Positions 1-7,968 of a stretch of 64,000 bases of DNA are shown here, one piece after another (within the stretch, counting starts at the first letter, position 1; each line of letters starts with the position of its first letter). Below the pieces are notes generated by a model. The model had not been told where the DNA came from, ran no database searches, and saw nothing but the letters and a program-made list of their open reading frames with translations. Made by a program: the position numbers and the translations under genes. The stretch is from NCBI GenBank assembly GCA_945881865.1, contig CAMCVK010000010.1:62001-126000 (forward strand). The letters are read 5' to 3'. This DNA is from Fimbriimonas ginsengisoli Gsoil 348. Lineage in GTDB: Bacteria; Armatimonadota; Fimbriimonadia; Fimbriimonadales; Fimbriimonadaceae.

Positions 1-664
1 CCGGCAGCCGAATCGGCAATCCGCCCGGTAAACAAATTTGTCCACCATGAGAGTGGCCGCTTAATACAAGGCTGGGACCAGCCGGGATGGTTGGCAGAAA
101 ATCGGGCTCGTGCAGAAGGCAAATTGTGTTCTTTTCGTAACGATTATTTAGAAGAAAGCCTGGCTCGGGGGTGCCCCGCAGGCAGTCATCCACGCCGACG
201 ATCTGAAGGCCGTCAAATTCCACCGCACCGTTCCGCAAGAGGGGCACCTGCGCCGCTGTAAAGGCCTCGGGGACGCGCTCAGAATGGATCGCCGCGTAAT
301 CGTGATTCCCCAAAACGCCAGCAACCGGCAGCCGTGTTTCCTTCAGCTCGCGAAGGTTCTGGGCAAGCATACGCAGCCGCCAATCCTGCGTTGCCGACAT
401 GTAGTCGCCCCCCAGCAAGATCAGGTCGGGCTTCTCGGCGACGGCGAGCTCGATGGCCCGCGTCATCCGCCGACGGTCGGGGGGTTCGTTCAGGTGCCAG
501 TCGGTCAGAAAGGCGACCCGCACCTTGCCGGCAGACCATCTTGGTAGCTGGAGCTTCACCCGCTCCAACCGCAGTTCTTCTTTGCCGAACAGGAATTCTC
601 GCGTTCCCGCGCCCAGCACAACCGCCGAAAACGCAAAAAGCAGTTGTCTTCGCGAGAAGCGCAT
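1..664 (-). CDS. Tat-exported metallophosphoesterase (YkuE/YaeI-like), 3' end beyond window
   Basis: Reading the minus strand from ATG at 664 gives 221 residues open to the window edge. Calcineurin-like metal-binding motifs appear in order: D55-x-H57 (TDWH), G86-D87 (GGDY), N120-H121 (GNHD), H185 (LHEPD) and H204-x-H206 (SGHSHGGQ). The N-terminus has a twin-arginine signal (SRRQLLF, then a hydrophobic stretch to about residue 20), as in Bacillus YkuE, so the enzyme probably acts outside the cytoplasm as a phosphodiesterase or phosphatase. Substrate is unknown. It is transcribed divergently from galE with about 64 bases between start codons. Only the C-terminal 40-60 residues should be missing. 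Confidence 0.88.
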   Translation of the reverse strand, partial: MRFSRRQLLFAFSAVVLGAGTREFLFGKEELRLERVKLQLPRWSAGKVRVAFLTDWHLNEPPDRRRMTRAIELAVAEKPDLILLGGDYMSATQDWRLRMLAQNLRELKETRLPVAGVLGNHDYAAIHSERVPEAFTAAQVPLLRNGAVEFDGLQIVGVDDCLRGTPEPGFLLNNRYEKNTICLLHEPDFLPTIPAGPSLVLSGHSHGGQICLPGGLPIRLP

Positions 665-728
665 CCATCGGGCTGGATTTTTCGTCTTGATGGTCCGTAG
701 TGTACTTTTGCATCATGGGGACCAGACA

Positions 729-1724
729 ATGATTTTGGTGATCGGCGGAGCCGGATACATCGGCTCGCACATGCTTCAGCTCCTTCGCGAGTCAAACGAG
801 CCGCATATCGTTTTCGATAATTTGGAGCGCGGGCACCGCAAGGCCGTTCAGGACAGCCGCCTGATGGTCGGCGACCTTCGAAGCTCGGATGACGTCGAGA
901 GCCTTCTGCGTAGCACGCCAGAAATCGACGTCGTCATGCACTTTGCCGCTTACGCTTACGTCGGCGAAAGCGTCGGCGAGCCGGCCAAGTATTGGGAAAA
1001 CAACACCGCCGCCGTGATGCGCCTGCTCGACACGATGCGCGGCCACGGAATCTCGAAGTTCGTCTTCAGCTCCACCTGCGCGACGTTTGGCGAGCCGGAC
1101 TACATTCCCATCGACGAGAAGCACCCGCAGCGGCCCATCAACCCCTACGGCGAGAGCAAGCTGGTCGTCGAGAAAATTCTCGACACCTACGACCACGCCT
1201 ACCAAACCCGAAGCGTTTGCCTGCGCTACTTTAACGCCGCCGGCGCCGACCCGCTTGGACGAATTGGCGAGGACCATCGGCCGGAAGTGCATCTCATCCC
1301 GAACGCGATCTACGCAGCGATGGGCAAGACGGGCCCGCTGAAGGTCTTCGGAAGCGATTACCCGACGCCCGATGGCACCTGCGTTCGCGACTACATCCAC
1401 GTGCATGACCTAGCCCGCGCGCACCTCCTCGCTGTTCAGCACCTTCGCAACGGCGGTGATTCCCGAAAGTACAACCTCGGCAACGGCAAAGGCTTCTCGA
1501 TCAAGGATGTCATCGACGTCGTCAGCAAGGTGACCGGCAAACCGGTTCCTTTCGAAATGGCCGACCGACGCCCGGGTGACCCGGCGACGTTGGTGGGCGG
1601 AAGCGGCAAAATCAAAGGCGACTGGGGCTGGGAGCCGATTTACGGCGACCTGGAAACCATCGTCGAGCACGCCTGGAACTGGCATCGCACCCATCCCGAT
1701 GGGTACGACACGGTTTCTGAGTAG
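729..1724 (+). CDS. galE: UDP-glucose 4-epimerase
   Basis: A 331-residue NAD-dependent epimerase of the extended SDR type, normal in length for GalE. It interconverts UDP-glucose and UDP-galactose. The Rossmann glycine motif GGAGYIGS is at residues 6-13, and the catalytic S/T115-116 and Y140-x3-K144 (YGESK) are present. The frame stays open upstream to 453, but that part is the shadow of the divergent metallophosphoesterase, and family homology begins at ATG 729. A -10-like TACTTT lies about 20 bases upstream. Downstream envelope-sugar genes suggest a role in cell-surface polysaccharide, with galK at 62353 completing galactose use. Confidence 0.93.
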   Translation: MILVIGGAGYIGSHMLQLLRESNEPHIVFDNLERGHRKAVQDSRLMVGDLRSSDDVESLLRSTPEIDVVMHFAAYAYVGESVGEPAKYWENNTAAVMRLLDTMRGHGISKFVFSSTCATFGEPDYIPIDEKHPQRPINPYGESKLVVEKILDTYDHAYQTRSVCLRYFNAAGADPLGRIGEDHRPEVHLIPNAIYAAMGKTGPLKVFGSDYPTPDGTCVRDYIHVHDLARAHLLAVQHLRNGGDSRKYNLGNGKGFSIKDVIDVVSKVTGKPVPFEMADRRPGDPATLVGGSGKIKGDWGWEPIYGDLETIVEHAWNWHRTHPDGYDTVSE

Positions 1725-1776
1725 TCCTCCAAAAGCGGTCTTACCAATAGGTTCAAACGCTGGGTATTCTGCCTGA

Positions 1777-2151
1777 TTGTTTCGTAAGAGGTCACCCTTG
1801 ACTAGCATGCCACTCAACTCAAAAGACGTTTTGCTTCTGCCGGGAATGCTGTCCGTCTTTGGCGTCTTCATTCTCATCTTCGCCCTCATCAGCTTTAAGA
1901 GCAGTGGCAACCTTCCGAAATTCCGCTGGGCAGCCCTGCTGTTCTTCATTGCGGCGGTGGTGGTGGGTTGGGGACCGTTCAGCCTTTTCGTAGGTAGCAG
2001 CGTGGAGTCGGCCGCCTACCAAACCACGGTGACCTCGAACTCGTTTCGAATCTCGCACTACATCGCGATCGCCGGACCGATCCTGCTGATCCTCATTTAC
2101 GGGATTGCAGAAATGCAGTTGCGCAAGAAAGCCGCCAACGACGGCTACTAA
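1777..2151 (+). CDS. small membrane protein of unknown function
   Basis: About 124 residues with three predicted transmembrane helices (near residues 17-40, 51-73 and 92-112), Lys/Arg at both ends and no family I recognise. The start is uncertain. TTG 1777 lies 6 bases after a TATTCT box, matching the leaderless pattern seen elsewhere in the window. TTG 1798 has an AAGAGGT ribosome site 5 bases upstream, and ATG 1807 is also in frame. It sits 3 bases before rmlD and is probably co-transcribed with the envelope sugar genes. A role alongside them is only inferred from position. Confidence 0.72.
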   Translation: MFRKRSPLTSMPLNSKDVLLLPGMLSVFGVFILIFALISFKSSGNLPKFRWAALLFFIAAVVVGWGPFSLFVGSSVESAAYQTTVTSNSFRISHYIAIAGPILLILIYGIAEMQLRKKAANDGY

Positions 2152-2154
2152 AGC

Positions 2155-3000
2155 ATGCGTGTGCTCGTTACCGGGGCCGGCGGAATGCTGGGACAGGCCG
2201 TTGTTCGCCGGCTCTCAGGGCACGAGCTCGTCGCCCTTCCCCGGGCCGAACTCGACATCGCCGACCCGATGTCGATCGGTCGGCTCGGAGTCGGCGAATT
2301 TGGGAAGTTCGACTGGGTCGTGAACTGCGCCGCCTACACGAAGGTCGACCTTGCCGAGACCGAGCGCGAAGCCGCCTACGACGCCAACGCAACCGGGGTT
2401 GCGTACCTGGGCCAAGCCTGCCACGACATTTCGGCGCGGCTGATCCACATCAGCACCGACTTTGTTTTCGACGGAACCGCCGAGCGGCCCTACGTTGAGA
2501 CGGACAAGACGTCCCCGCTGGGCGTCTACGGGGCATCCAAACTCGCGGGAGAGGAACGCTTGCGTGGCCTACCAAATGTCTGGATCCTGCGGACCTCGTG
2601 GCTGTTCGGGCCGGACGGACCGTGTTTTCCGCGCACGATGCTCCGCTCGCACCGCGCTGGTAAGCAGCTCCGCGTGGTGGCCGACCAGCGCGGAAACCCG
2701 ACCTACACCGGTGATCTCGCACGATCGATCCTGCAAATCGTCGAGAACGACCCTTTTCCCGACCTGTATCACGTCGCCGGTCCGGAGACGATGACCTGGC
2801 ACGAGTTCGCCGGCCTCACCCTCGCCGCCGCCGGATACGACGTCGAGATCGAGCCCATCAACACGGACGATTGGCCGACCCCGGCCCGGCGACCTGCTTT
2901 TAGCGCGCTGGATTCTGGCAAGGCCCTCGCCGCCGGAATCGGTCCGTTGCGCGGGCTGGAAGCCACCCTGCCGGAGTTCCTACAACTGCTTCCGAATTAA
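2155..3000 (+). CDS. rmlD: dTDP-4-dehydrorhamnose reductase
   Basis: A 281-residue NADPH-dependent SDR reductase making dTDP-L-rhamnose, the last step of the Rml pathway. It has the TGAGGMLGQ nucleotide motif at residues 6-14, S100-T101-D102, and the catalytic Y125-x3-K129 in YGASK, all typical of RmlD. It starts 3 bases after the small membrane protein. rmlA, rmlB and rmlC are not in the window. Rhamnose and an arabinose donor are encoded side by side here, as with the arabinogalactan precursors of mycobacteria, although the final polymer in this organism cannot be told from the sequence. Confidence 0.9.
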   Translation: MRVLVTGAGGMLGQAVVRRLSGHELVALPRAELDIADPMSIGRLGVGEFGKFDWVVNCAAYTKVDLAETEREAAYDANATGVAYLGQACHDISARLIHISTDFVFDGTAERPYVETDKTSPLGVYGASKLAGEERLRGLPNVWILRTSWLFGPDGPCFPRTMLRSHRAGKQLRVVADQRGNPTYTGDLARSILQIVENDPFPDLYHVAGPETMTWHEFAGLTLAAAGYDVEIEPINTDDWPTPARRPAFSALDSGKALAAGIGPLRGLEATLPEFLQLLPN

Positions 3001-3007
3001 TCGCCCG

Positions 3008-3015
3008 GGTACCGT
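3008..3015 (+). promoter_or_regulatory. extended -10 box for ubiA, leaderless type
   Basis: GGTACCGT ends 6 bases before the GTG start of the prenyltransferase gene. With normal -10 to +1 spacing, transcription would begin at the start codon. It is one of many such sites in the window. Confidence 0.6.
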
Positions 3016-3021
3016 ACCGGG

Positions 3022-3906
3022 GTGCGCGCCTACTTTCTGCTTCTGCGGCCAAAGCAGTGGACGAAGAACCTCATCATCTTCGCGGCGCTCATCTTCAGCG
3101 CGAAGTTTTCGGACGCGAGTGCGGTTGGATTGGCCCTGGTCGCCTTTGTCGCGATGTGCCTCGTCAGTTCGGCAACCTACATCGTCAACGACGCGCTGGA
3201 CGCCGAGAAGGACCGACTCCACCCGAAGAAGAAATTCCGGCCGATTGCGTCCGGTGCCGTTGCCGTACCGGCGGCGCTTCTTCTCGCCGTCGTGTTTGCC
3301 CTTCTCGGGCTCGGGCTGGGCTTTGTTCTGGCCAGGCGCGCCGGCTTCCTCATCCTCGTCTATCTGGTCATCCAGGTTCTGTACAACGTCGCCCTCAAAA
3401 AGATGTCTGTCGCCGACGTCTATGCCATCGCGAGCGGGTTCATTCTCCGCGCCGTGCTCGGCGCAGCCGCGATCAACGTCAAAATCTCGGCCTGGCTGCT
3501 GTTCTGCACGGCAGCGCTGGCGTTGATGCTCGGCTTCTCGAAACGGCGGAATGAGTTCATCCAGCAGGGCGAAGGCAAGGCGCAAACCCGCGAGAGCCTT
3601 GCCGGCTACAGTCGTGGCGCGCTGGACGCTCTCGTCATTGTCTTCGCGACCTGCGCGGCCCTTTGCTACGGGGTTTACAGCATTGAGAGCAAGACCGCCA
3701 GCCTGCACCCCGGCATCTTTCTTACGACCGGGTTCGTTTGGTACGGCATCTCGCGCTATGTCCTCCTGGTTTTCAACATGAACGAAGGCTCGGAACCTGC
3801 CGACATCCTCCTGAAGGACAAGCACATGATTTTCAGCGTCGTCGGTTTCATCATCGCCTCGATGGTCGCCATCAGCCTCACGCGCATCCCGCTGATCGAG
3901 CGGTAA
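3022..3906 (+). CDS. ubiA: UbiA-family phosphoribosyl-polyprenyl-phosphate synthase (DPPR synthase-like)
   Basis: A 294-residue integral membrane prenyltransferase with about eight or nine hydrophobic helices. The first Asp motif is N56-D57-x2-D60-x3-D64, followed by the HPKKKFRPIASG stretch typical of decaprenyl-phosphate phosphoribosyltransferases (Rv3806c family). The second conserved region begins at D132 (DVYAIASGFILRA). In that family the enzyme joins PRPP to polyprenyl phosphate at the inner membrane, the first committed step to polyprenyl-phosphoryl-arabinose. The start is GTG 3022, directly behind a -10 box. The DprE2-like and DprE1-like genes follow within 10 bases, which favours this role over quinone synthesis. 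Confidence 0.82.
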   Translation: MRAYFLLLRPKQWTKNLIIFAALIFSAKFSDASAVGLALVAFVAMCLVSSATYIVNDALDAEKDRLHPKKKFRPIASGAVAVPAALLLAVVFALLGLGLGFVLARRAGFLILVYLVIQVLYNVALKKMSVADVYAIASGFILRAVLGAAAINVKISAWLLFCTAALALMLGFSKRRNEFIQQGEGKAQTRESLAGYSRGALDALVIVFATCAALCYGVYSIESKTASLHPGIFLTTGFVWYGISRYVLLVFNMNEGSEPADILLKDKHMIFSVVGFIIASMVAISLTRIPLIER

Positions 3907-3915
3907 CCTCACGCC

Positions 3916-4647
3916 ATGGCACCACGGTACAAGCACGTCATTGTTGTGGGCGCCTCGGCAGGAATCGGGGCCGAACTCGTGCTTCAATTGGCCGCCGCCG
4001 GAAGCAAGGTCGCCGCGCTCGCCCGCCGCGAGGAGCCGCTGAAACGCCTTGCCGCCGCGCACCCGGGACAGGTTTTGCCAATCGTGCACGACGTGACCGA
4101 TTTCGACTCCGTCCCCGCCGTTTTTGAGTCCGTCGCCCAGCAGCTTGGCGGGTGCGACCTAGTGATTTACTCGAGCGGCGTCATGCCCACCGTCGGTCCC
4201 GCCGAGTTCGACTTTGCGAAGGACCGCCAAATGTTCGAGGTGAACGTTTTGGGCGGAATCGCCTGGCTGGACGCCGTCGCCGAGCGGTTTCAATCCACCG
4301 GTTCGGGCACCATCGTCATGATCGGCAGCGTCGCGGGCGACCGGGGCCGACGCGGCCAGCCGGGCTATAACGCCAGCAAGGCCGCCGTTGCCGCGTTTGC
4401 CGAAGCCCTCCGCAACCGCCTTTCCGGGAAAGGCGTCACCGTGACCACCGTCAAGCCGGGGCCGGTTCAAACCGAGCTCGTTGCGGCCCTCGGCTTCAAA
4501 AACGCGATGCCGGTTGCCGACGCCGCCGCACGCATCATCCGGCTGGCGCCCTCTGGCCGCGAGGTCTATCTCAAGTTTTCGCACCGGGTCATTTTCGCCG
4601 TCATCCGCCTCATGCCGTCATGGATCTTTCGCCACATTCCTATATAG
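3916..4647 (+). CDS. dprE2: DprE2-like SDR, polyprenylphosphoryl-2-keto-erythropentose reductase
   Basis: A 243-residue classical SDR with nucleotide motif GASAGIG (12-18), S138, Y151 and K155 (YNASK). It ends in a hydrophobic and basic tail (VIRLMPSWIFRHIPI) that matches the style of the mycobacterial DprE2 C-terminus, which I recall ending in IFRKLPI. DprE2 reduces the keto intermediate left by DprE1 to the arabinose form. Assignment rests on this tail and on the location between ubiA and dprE1; the catalytic motifs alone would fit many SDRs. Its end overlaps the dprE1 start by 28 bases. Confidence 0.72.
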   Translation: MAPRYKHVIVVGASAGIGAELVLQLAAAGSKVAALARREEPLKRLAAAHPGQVLPIVHDVTDFDSVPAVFESVAQQLGGCDLVIYSSGVMPTVGPAEFDFAKDRQMFEVNVLGGIAWLDAVAERFQSTGSGTIVMIGSVAGDRGRRGQPGYNASKAAVAAFAEALRNRLSGKGVTVTTVKPGPVQTELVAALGFKNAMPVADAAARIIRLAPSGREVYLKFSHRVIFAVIRLMPSWIFRHIPI

Positions 4648-6044
4648 GTCCATTTCGACGACTTGCGGGTTTTGGGCAGACCGAGTTCGGCGACTCGCGC
4701 GTGTGCTCGCCGACCTCGGACGACGAAGTCGCGACGATCCTTCAAACCGCCGCCGCTCAAGGCCGCCAGGTGATGCTTCGCGGGGCGGGACGAAGCTACG
4801 GCGACGCCAGCATCGCCGGAGAAACCGTCGCCATTCGGCAAGACCGCATGAACCGCGTCCTCGCCTGGGACCCCGCGACCGGAACCCTCGACGTCGAGGG
4901 CGGAATCACCCTGGAGGAAATCTGGCGATACGTATTGCCCGACGGTTTTTGGCCGCCGGTCGTCAGCGGAACCATGAAGACCTCCGTCGCCGGTGGTCTC
5001 GCCATGAATATTCACGGCAAGAACAACTGGAGCCAAGGCACGCTGGGCGAGCACGTCGATTGGATGGACATCATGCTGGCCGGCGGCGAGGTTCGCCGCC
5101 TGATTCCCGCCGACCCGTTGTTCTTCCAAATTATCTCGGGCTTCGGGCTGCTCGGCATCATCCTTCGCGCGCGGCTGCGGATGAAGCGGATCCGGTCCGG
5201 CTCGCTTCAGGTGGTGCAGCGCAGCGTGCGGAACTGGCAAGAGCAATTTGACACGTTCGAAGAGTTTCAGGACCGGTACGAGTACATCGTGAGCTGGGTC
5301 GATGGATTCCACGACGGCCGCGGAACGTTCCAGGCCGCGAACCACCACCCGGACGACGAGCCCCACACGCTCCACGCGTCGGCCCAGGAGCTCAGCCCAT
5401 ACTTGATTGGCTTCTATCCGAAATCGCGTGCCTGGCGGACGTTGCGCCACTTCACCAACCCAACCGGGATGCGGCTGCTTTCGGCCGCCAAATACCGCGC
5501 GGGCCGCCTCACCGGAAGCGAAAAAGCCGCGCAGATGCCGCTGGTGGCGTTCCATTTCCCGCTGGATTTCGTGCAGGACTGGGAGCGCGCCTACCTTCCC
5601 GGCGGATTGCTGCAGTTCCAGGTCGGCCTTGGCCGCGAAAACGCCCGCGAGGTCATCCCGGGGTTGCTGGCGCGCAGCCAAGCCGCGCAGCTGTGGCCGT
5701 ACCTCATCGTGATGAAGCGGCATCGCCCCGATCCGACGCTGATGAGTTATCTGGTAGATGGCTATAGCATCGCGATGGACTTCCATCGCACCGATTTGAA
5801 CGCCGCCCAGTTGGATCAGCTTTTCAAAGAGATGACGGCCGACGTCCTTGCGGCGGGCGGCAAGTTCTACATGGCCAAGGACGCGCGACTCACCGCCGAC
5901 GAAGCCAAGCAGAGCCTCGGCGAAGGGCCGTATCACCAGTTCCTGGCAACCAAGCGCGAACTCGACCCGACCGGCCTGCTGGTCTCTGCGCTCGGCGCAC
6001 GAATCGGCCTTTGCGATATCCCAAGTATGCTAAGCTCACCATAA
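4620..6044 (+). CDS. dprE1: DprE1-like FAD oxidase, polyprenylphosphoryl-ribose 2'-epimerase subunit
   Basis: A 474-residue FAD-linked oxidase of the vanillyl-alcohol-oxidase fold. Landmarks align residue for residue with M. tuberculosis DprE1 as I remember it: RGAGRSYGD with Y60, HGKN with H132 and K134, and TAKDSR-like MAKDAR with K420 (K418 there). The benzothiazinone-reactive Cys387 position aligns with Ala385 in GYSIAMDF. It oxidises the ribose 2'-OH of the lipid-linked substrate. The last ~10 residues (CDIPSMLSSP) run past the expected end and overlap a TATGCT box for the next gene, so the 3' end may have been reshaped when the RHS block arrived. Confidence 0.85.
   Translation: MDLSPHSYIGPFRRLAGFGQTEFGDSRVCSPTSDDEVATILQTAAAQGRQVMLRGAGRSYGDASIAGETVAIRQDRMNRVLAWDPATGTLDVEGGITLEEIWRYVLPDGFWPPVVSGTMKTSVAGGLAMNIHGKNNWSQGTLGEHVDWMDIMLAGGEVRRLIPADPLFFQIISGFGLLGIILRARLRMKRIRSGSLQVVQRSVRNWQEQFDTFEEFQDRYEYIVSWVDGFHDGRGTFQAANHHPDDEPHTLHASAQELSPYLIGFYPKSRAWRTLRHFTNPTGMRLLSAAKYRAGRLTGSEKAAQMPLVAFHFPLDFVQDWERAYLPGGLLQFQVGLGRENAREVIPGLLARSQAAQLWPYLIVMKRHRPDPTLMSYLVDGYSIAMDFHRTDLNAAQLDQLFKEMTADVLAAGGKFYMAKDARLTADEAKQSLGEGPYHQFLATKRELDPTGLLVSALGARIGLCDIPSMLSSP
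6026..6031 (+). promoter_or_regulatory. -10 box (TATGCT) at the head of the RHS block
   Basis: TATGCT lies within the last codons of dprE1, 12 bases before ATG 6044 of the first RHS fragment. It could start transcription of the accessory block independently of the sugar operon. No clear -35 is visible. Confidence 0.4.
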
Positions 6045-6418
6045 TGAACTTGACGAGTGCGCGGACGACGTTCGTCTATGATGCGGTTGGAAACGTGCTT
6101 CAGAAATGGCATCAGGGTTCCGATCCGATCACGATGGCCTACGATGCCGCCCAGCGGTTGGTGACTTCGATGGATGGGCCGACGCTGGTGACGTTCACCT
6201 ACGATGCGAGCGGAAACTTGACAAATGAGAACCGGGGCGGAGTTCAGACGTCATATAGCTACGACAACGAGAATCGTCTTGCGGTTCAGACGGACCCAGA
6301 TGGTTCGAAGACGACGATGACCTACCAGCCGGATGGTCTTCGTCGAACGCGGAGGACGCCTTCGGTTCTCACGACGTTTGTTTGGGATGAAAAGAACTAC
6401 CTTGGAGAAGTGATCTAG
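6044..6418 (+). CDS. RHS/YD-repeat fragment, N-terminally truncated
   Basis: The ORF of 124 residues starts at ATG 6044, whose A is the last base of the dprE1 stop. It contains several YD/RHS repeats (FVYDAVGNV, TFTYDASGNL, YSYDNENRL) and ends at FVWDEKNYLGEVI, the strand that normally leads into the RHS core. A complete RHS protein would have a thousand or more residues upstream. The stop TAG comes 2 bases before the ATG of the core ORF, so shell and core are separate reading frames here. It may be a translated leader for cassette 1 or a decayed remnant. Confidence 0.7.
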   Translation: MNLTSARTTFVYDAVGNVLQKWHQGSDPITMAYDAAQRLVTSMDGPTLVTFTYDASGNLTNENRGGVQTSYSYDNENRLAVQTDPDGSKTTMTYQPDGLRRTRRTPSVLTTFVWDEKNYLGEVI

Positions 6419-6420
6419 TT

Positions 6421-7230
6421 ATGGCAATGGCGGCGGTTTACACGACGATTAACGGAATGCTGGTTCATGAGAGCCGGGGTGGGGTGGAGTCTTTCTACTT
6501 CCCGGACACTCTGGGCAACCTCACCACCGTTCGCAGCGCGACCGGTGTGAAGACCTACGGCGCTGAGTACTGGCCGTACGGAGAAATTCAGACCGAAACG
6601 GGCACTAACCCCAGCCCTTGGAGCTTCGTCGGTCTTCTCGGCTACCTGAGAGACACGGCAAGCCGCCTCTACGTCCGCGCCAGGCACTACCGCCCCGGCC
6701 TAGCCAGGTGGCAGACCGTCGATCCGCTCTGGCCGGATGAAAGCGCGTACGGGTACGCCAACGCGTCACCGGTTTACCTTCGAGACCCCAGCGGTCAGGC
6801 CTGTAGTGACCCGTGTGCAGATGATGGTTCGCCTGTTGGAGGCTGCATTGCCTTGTTTTGCTCGATAAAGGCGTCGTTCGACTCAATAAAGAAAGCCCTC
6901 GGGCTCAATGGAGAATGGGACAAACTCATCAAGAAAATTCTTGGGTTGATCAAGGAGACCAAAGACTTTGATCCTAGCGGTTGCTGTAAGCAAGCTCACT
7001 CGGGTGGCTTCCCCACCAGCAAAGGCGGGCTAATTGCTGCACTTATTGGATTCGTCTGCAGATCAACTAAGACAAAGGCACCGAACCCTCGGTGGTGTAA
7101 AAAACTCCATCCTGACGATACAGGGGACTCCGACCGACCCACATCGGCTGGCTCAGGATGCCGTGGTTGTTGCAACTCCATGTTTACTAGGGGCACTAGT
7201 CTGTATGCAACGTGCTTAAACGTATGCTGA
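6421..7230 (+). CDS. RHS core with Cys-rich C-terminal tip, cassette 1
   Basis: This 269-residue protein has an RHS core in residues ~8-112 (VHESRGGV, LYVRARHYRPGLARWQTVDP), a DPSG hinge near 122, then a unique tip of about 145 residues. The tip has around 17 Cys, an amphipathic Lys-rich helix near 150-175, a short hydrophobic segment (LIAALIGFVC) and a final Cys cluster, C-x2-CC followed by two spaced Cys. I know similar Cys clusters at the ends of RHS proteins but no activity. It lacks a signal peptide. Translation starts at ATG 6421 behind GGAGAAGTGATC, and it overlaps the next gene. Probably a toxin tip; its target is unknown. Confidence 0.8.
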   Translation: MAMAAVYTTINGMLVHESRGGVESFYFPDTLGNLTTVRSATGVKTYGAEYWPYGEIQTETGTNPSPWSFVGLLGYLRDTASRLYVRARHYRPGLARWQTVDPLWPDESAYGYANASPVYLRDPSGQACSDPCADDGSPVGGCIALFCSIKASFDSIKKALGLNGEWDKLIKKILGLIKETKDFDPSGCCKQAHSGGFPTSKGGLIAALIGFVCRSTKTKAPNPRWCKKLHPDDTGDSDRPTSAGSGCRGCCNSMFTRGTSLYATCLNVC

Positions 7231-7850
7231 GGCGACCCACTTGTAAAAAGAGCTTTGTGGTCCTTTTCGTGGGGCTTCAACTTGTCGCTTGTAGGACCGC
7301 GCCGGAGCCGTCTAAGAAACCGAATGCTCCTGAAGAGGTGGCAATGCTTGCAACCAGGGAGTTGAACAAGGCGATCGACGCTGGTGATCGGTCGTCTGCT
7401 GAGCTCGACCGGCTCCGTGATCAACTGTCACCTAAAATTGGCGATGAGACGCTGCGCGACATGCTGCTGGGATCGTACTCGGCTTCTGTGAAGAGGGACC
7501 TTACTGCGGCGTGGTATCCAGGGAGAGAAGCAAGGCTTGGGCCCAAATTCGTGGCGGAAGTCGTCGACAAAAATGACGGCAAAGTGGGATCTCTATTGCT
7601 CGCGTTTGCCGGTAGTTTCGTCGCAGGCGGAGGCCAATTCTCGGAGCCGATTACGGAAATCGTTGATGCGTATGCGAGATATAGAAAGAGATTTCCGACC
7701 GAATCTGGATCTGCTATTTCGTTACTTGCTTATGATGGGGGAGAGAAATCTCAAATTATTCTCAAAGAGATAAGCCTTACTGGATCTCCTGCGGCGAGAT
7801 CAGCAGCGAAAGCTGTGTTAACAAGAATAAAGACACAGGGCAAACTATAA
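7224..7850 (+). CDS. lipoprotein, candidate immunity protein for cassette 1
   Basis: About 208 residues with an N-terminal lipoprotein signal ending in the lipobox LVAC (Cys about residue 23), so it is probably anchored at a membrane facing the periplasm. The remainder is mostly helical and charged (many KxLDRLRD-like stretches) and may form a helical repeat fold. ATG 7224 overlaps the tip's stop codon (ATGCTGA), and GTG 7212 is an in-frame alternative. Tight coupling to the tip gene is what one expects of an immunity gene. I recognise no family. A periplasmic anchor would imply that the tip acts in the periplasm or envelope. Confidence 0.7.
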   Translation: MLRRPTCKKSFVVLFVGLQLVACRTAPEPSKKPNAPEEVAMLATRELNKAIDAGDRSSAELDRLRDQLSPKIGDETLRDMLLGSYSASVKRDLTAAWYPGREARLGPKFVAEVVDKNDGKVGSLLLAFAGSFVAGGGQFSEPITEIVDAYARYRKRFPTESGSAISLLAYDGGEKSQIILKEISLTGSPAARSAAKAVLTRIKTQGKL

Positions 7851-7865
7851 ATGAGCGGGCTCATT

Positions 7866-7968
7866 CGATGACCTACCAGCAGGATGGCCTTCGTCGAACG
7901 AGGAGGACGCCTTCGGTTCTCACGACGTTTGTTTGGGATGGAACGGACTACCTTCAGGAGAGAAGCTG
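7866..7968 (+). pseudogene. truncated RHS-repeat leader of cassette 2
   Basis: Positions 7866-7950 repeat the 3' end of the RHS fragment at 6318-6400 (MTYQxDGLRRTRRTPSVLTTFVWDGTDYL) without a start of its own. The copy breaks after GACTACCTT and is followed by AGGAGAG, a ribosome site 7 bases before the cassette 2 ATG. Confidence 0.65.

Noticed and set aside
453-728. N-terminal extension of galE
   Set aside because: Overlaps the real divergent metallophosphoesterase, and GalE homology begins at 729.
4566-5936. 456-codon open frame on the minus strand
   Set aside because: Exact shadow of dprE1; composition is Arg/Val/Ala-rich without motifs. GC-rich genes leave long antisense frames.
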